The notes beneath the pieces were generated by a model. The model did not search any database. It was not told where the DNA came from and worked only from the letters and a program-made list of their open reading frames with translations. A program made the position numbers and the translations under genes. A DNA stretch of 7,382 bases from Chitinophagaceae bacterium (lineage in GTDB: Bacteria > Bacteroidota > Bacteroidia > Chitinophagales > Chitinophagaceae). Location of the stretch: assembly GCA_021323155.1 (NCBI GenBank), contig JAJTCI010000114.1, positions 1 through 7,382 on the forward strand. The letters run 5' to 3'. Positions 6,371 to 7,382 of this stretch are shown here, piece after piece. Numbering within the stretch: the stretch's first letter is position 1; every line of letters starts with the position of its first letter.

Positions 6371-6766
6371 TCATCCATTCATGGCGCCAAGTATCTTTTG
6401 CTGCACCTCTTTCAGTTGGTCGGGTGAGAGTTTCATCTTCCCTTTCGTGGGCGCCATATCACCGGTGTGATTCGTCGGTATCAGGTGAATATGCGCATGC
6501 GGCACCTCCAGTCCTACCGTGATAATGTTTACCCGGTTACAGGGATAGGCTTTCTCAATTGCATTTGCAATCGGCTTCGCGAATACCAGGATACCAGCCA
6601 GGTAGTCATCCGGCACATCGAATATCTTATCCACCTCCAGTTTAGGGATCACAAGGGTGTGCCCGTAATGAAAAGGGAATATATCCAGGAAGGCAAAGAA
6701 CTTATCGTCTTCCGCGATCTTATAGGATGGTATCTCGCCGCGGATGATCCGGGAAAAAATGCTCAT
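6371..6766 (-). CDS. HIT-family (histidine triad) nucleotide-binding hydrolase
   Basis: This 131-residue HINT/Fhit-like protein belongs to the histidine-triad family, which binds and hydrolyses nucleotide phosphoramidates, adenylates or dinucleoside polyphosphates in the cytoplasm. It opens with the typical IFSRIIRGEIPSYKI. It has the conserved FLDIFPFHYGHTLVIPK block (about 26-42) and the catalytic triad H90, H92 and H94 in VPHAHIHLIP near the C-terminus. The length is normal for bacterial HIT proteins. The frame is open back to 6811, but the extra 15 codons would begin inside the greA terminator, so the ATG at 6766 is chosen. It therefore needs its own promoter between 6767 and about 6810; TACATTCG (one mismatch to TAnnTTTG) is a weak candidate. 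The substrate cannot be read from sequence. Confidence 0.95.
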   Translation of the reverse strand: MSIFSRIIRGEIPSYKIAEDDKFFAFLDIFPFHYGHTLVIPKLEVDKIFDVPDDYLAGILVFAKPIANAIEKAYPCNRVNIITVGLEVPHAHIHLIPTNHTGDMAPTKGKMKLSPDQLKEVQQKILGAMNG

Positions 6767-6801
6767 GGCTACGCGTTTCAGCGAATGTACTTCATACAAA
6801 C

Positions 6802-6828
6802 AAAAAAGCACCGGCCGAAGGCGGTGCT
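6802..6828 (-). terminator. Rho-independent terminator of greA
   Basis: On the minus strand AGCACCG pairs with CGGTGCT (6828-6807). The inner part carries CTTCGG, the stable cUUCGg tetraloop (or an alternative pairing with one bulged C), and a run of six T follows (6807-6802). It lies 19 bases past the greA stop and separates greA from the HIT gene. Confidence 0.92.
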
Positions 6829-6847
6829 CCTGTCAAGTTCGATCGCC

Positions 6848-7321
6848 TCAGATAGCGATATTCTCTACTTTAAATTTAATGAGTCCGTTCGGGGCCTGCA
6901 CCTCTGCCACATCGCCCACGGTCTTTCCCAACAAGCCTTTACCGATCGGTGAATTGACCGATATTTTCCCGGCTTTCAAATCGGCTTCCTTCTCACCCAC
7001 GATCTGGTAAGTAACGGTCTTCTTCGTGGCAATATTCGTAATGGTGACCTTCGTTAAAATAGAAACTTTACTGGTGTCGATGGAACTGGTGTCCACGATC
7101 CGCGCGACGGCCAGGTGTCCTTCCAGCTGGGCGATCTTTGCCTCCAGCATACCCTGTGCCTCCTTGGCGGCATCATATTCCGCGTTCTCTTTCAGATCCC
7201 CTTTTTCTCTCGCCTCCGCTATCGCCCGAGACGCAGCGGGCCGGTCAACCGTCTTCATCCGCTGCAATTCACCACGCATTTTCTCAAGCGTCTCCTTCGT
7301 TACATACATTACATCACTCAT
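6848..7321 (-). CDS. greA: Transcription elongation factor GreA
   Basis: GreA enters the secondary channel of RNA polymerase and stimulates cleavage of the RNA 3' end in backtracked complexes, rescuing stalled transcription. The 157-residue protein matches the family length (158 in E. coli). The N-terminal coiled coil (about 8-76) carries the tip motif GDLKENAEY at 41-49 with the catalytic acidic pair D42 and E45. The C-terminal FKBP-like domain ends with the typical ISVNSPIGKGLLGKTVGD (120-137) and a short final strand. The ATG at 7321 is chosen. The frame is open to 7363, but that extension runs into the terminator hairpin of the preceding gene. An ATG four codons later (7309) is a possible alternative. 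It is flanked by terminators on both sides, so it is transcribed alone; its promoter must lie close to or within 7322-7350 and is not clear. Confidence 0.97.
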   Translation of the reverse strand: MSDVMYVTKETLEKMRGELQRMKTVDRPAASRAIAEAREKGDLKENAEYDAAKEAQGMLEAKIAQLEGHLAVARIVDTSSIDTSKVSILTKVTITNIATKKTVTYQIVGEKEADLKAGKISVNSPIGKGLLGKTVGDVAEVQAPNGLIKFKVENIAI

Positions 7322-7342
7322 AGCATCGTTTTTAGATAACAC

Positions 7343-7382
7343 AAAAAAAATACAACGCCACAAAAGAGGTTTGTAGCGTTGC
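7343..7382 (-). terminator. Strong Rho-independent terminator of a gene beyond the right edge
   Basis: On the minus strand bases 7382-7352 form a 13-bp hairpin with a 5-base loop CCTCT and only two G-U pairs (GCAACGC and inner TACAAA against TTTGTG and GCGTTGT). A run of eight T follows at 7350-7343. This implies a minus-strand gene ending just outside the window. The hairpin may reach further than the window edge. Confidence 0.9.

Noticed and set aside
6767..6811. A 15-codon extension of the HIT protein
   Set aside because: It starts inside the greA terminator hairpin and precedes the usual family N-terminus.

Overview
The window reads as ordinary chromosomal sequence from a Bacteroidota bacterium, most likely Chitinophagaceae or a close relative. 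Three things point there. Genes start without Shine-Dalgarno sequences, behind A/T-rich leaders. Several starts are preceded at 15-30 bases by the Bacteroidota -7 box TAnnTTTG. The trigger factor, GreA, HIT and PAS-kinase proteins also have the style of that group. This placement is an inference from sequence style, not from a database search. All protein genes lie on the minus strand, so the order of transcription is from high to low coordinates.

From the right edge: a strong terminator (7343-7382) closes a gene lying outside the window. Next come greA (transcript cleavage factor) with its own terminator, a HIT-family nucleotide hydrolase, a 14-helix-type polysaccharide/lipid-oligosaccharide flippase with a TTG start, and a two-gene signalling unit. 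That unit is a 1183-residue soluble histidine kinase with six PAS domains, followed with no gap by a single-domain CheY/Rcp1-like response regulator. After it come a tRNA-Leu(UAG) with its terminator and the N-terminal third of trigger factor (tig), which runs off the left edge.

The kinase and regulator are the only clear functional pair. The kinase has no membrane segment, so it should sense cytoplasmic or diffusible signals and pass phosphate to the regulator, which has no DNA-binding domain and probably acts by protein contact. The other genes are housekeeping or envelope genes, each apparently with its own promoter.

The most unusual structure is just upstream of the tRNA. A 28-base exact copy of the 5' end of the same tRNA is split in its D-loop by a 22-base palindromic element, and it lies between the predicted tRNA promoter and the intact tRNA. 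I found no defence system, CRISPR array, transposase or clearly new multi-gene system in the window.
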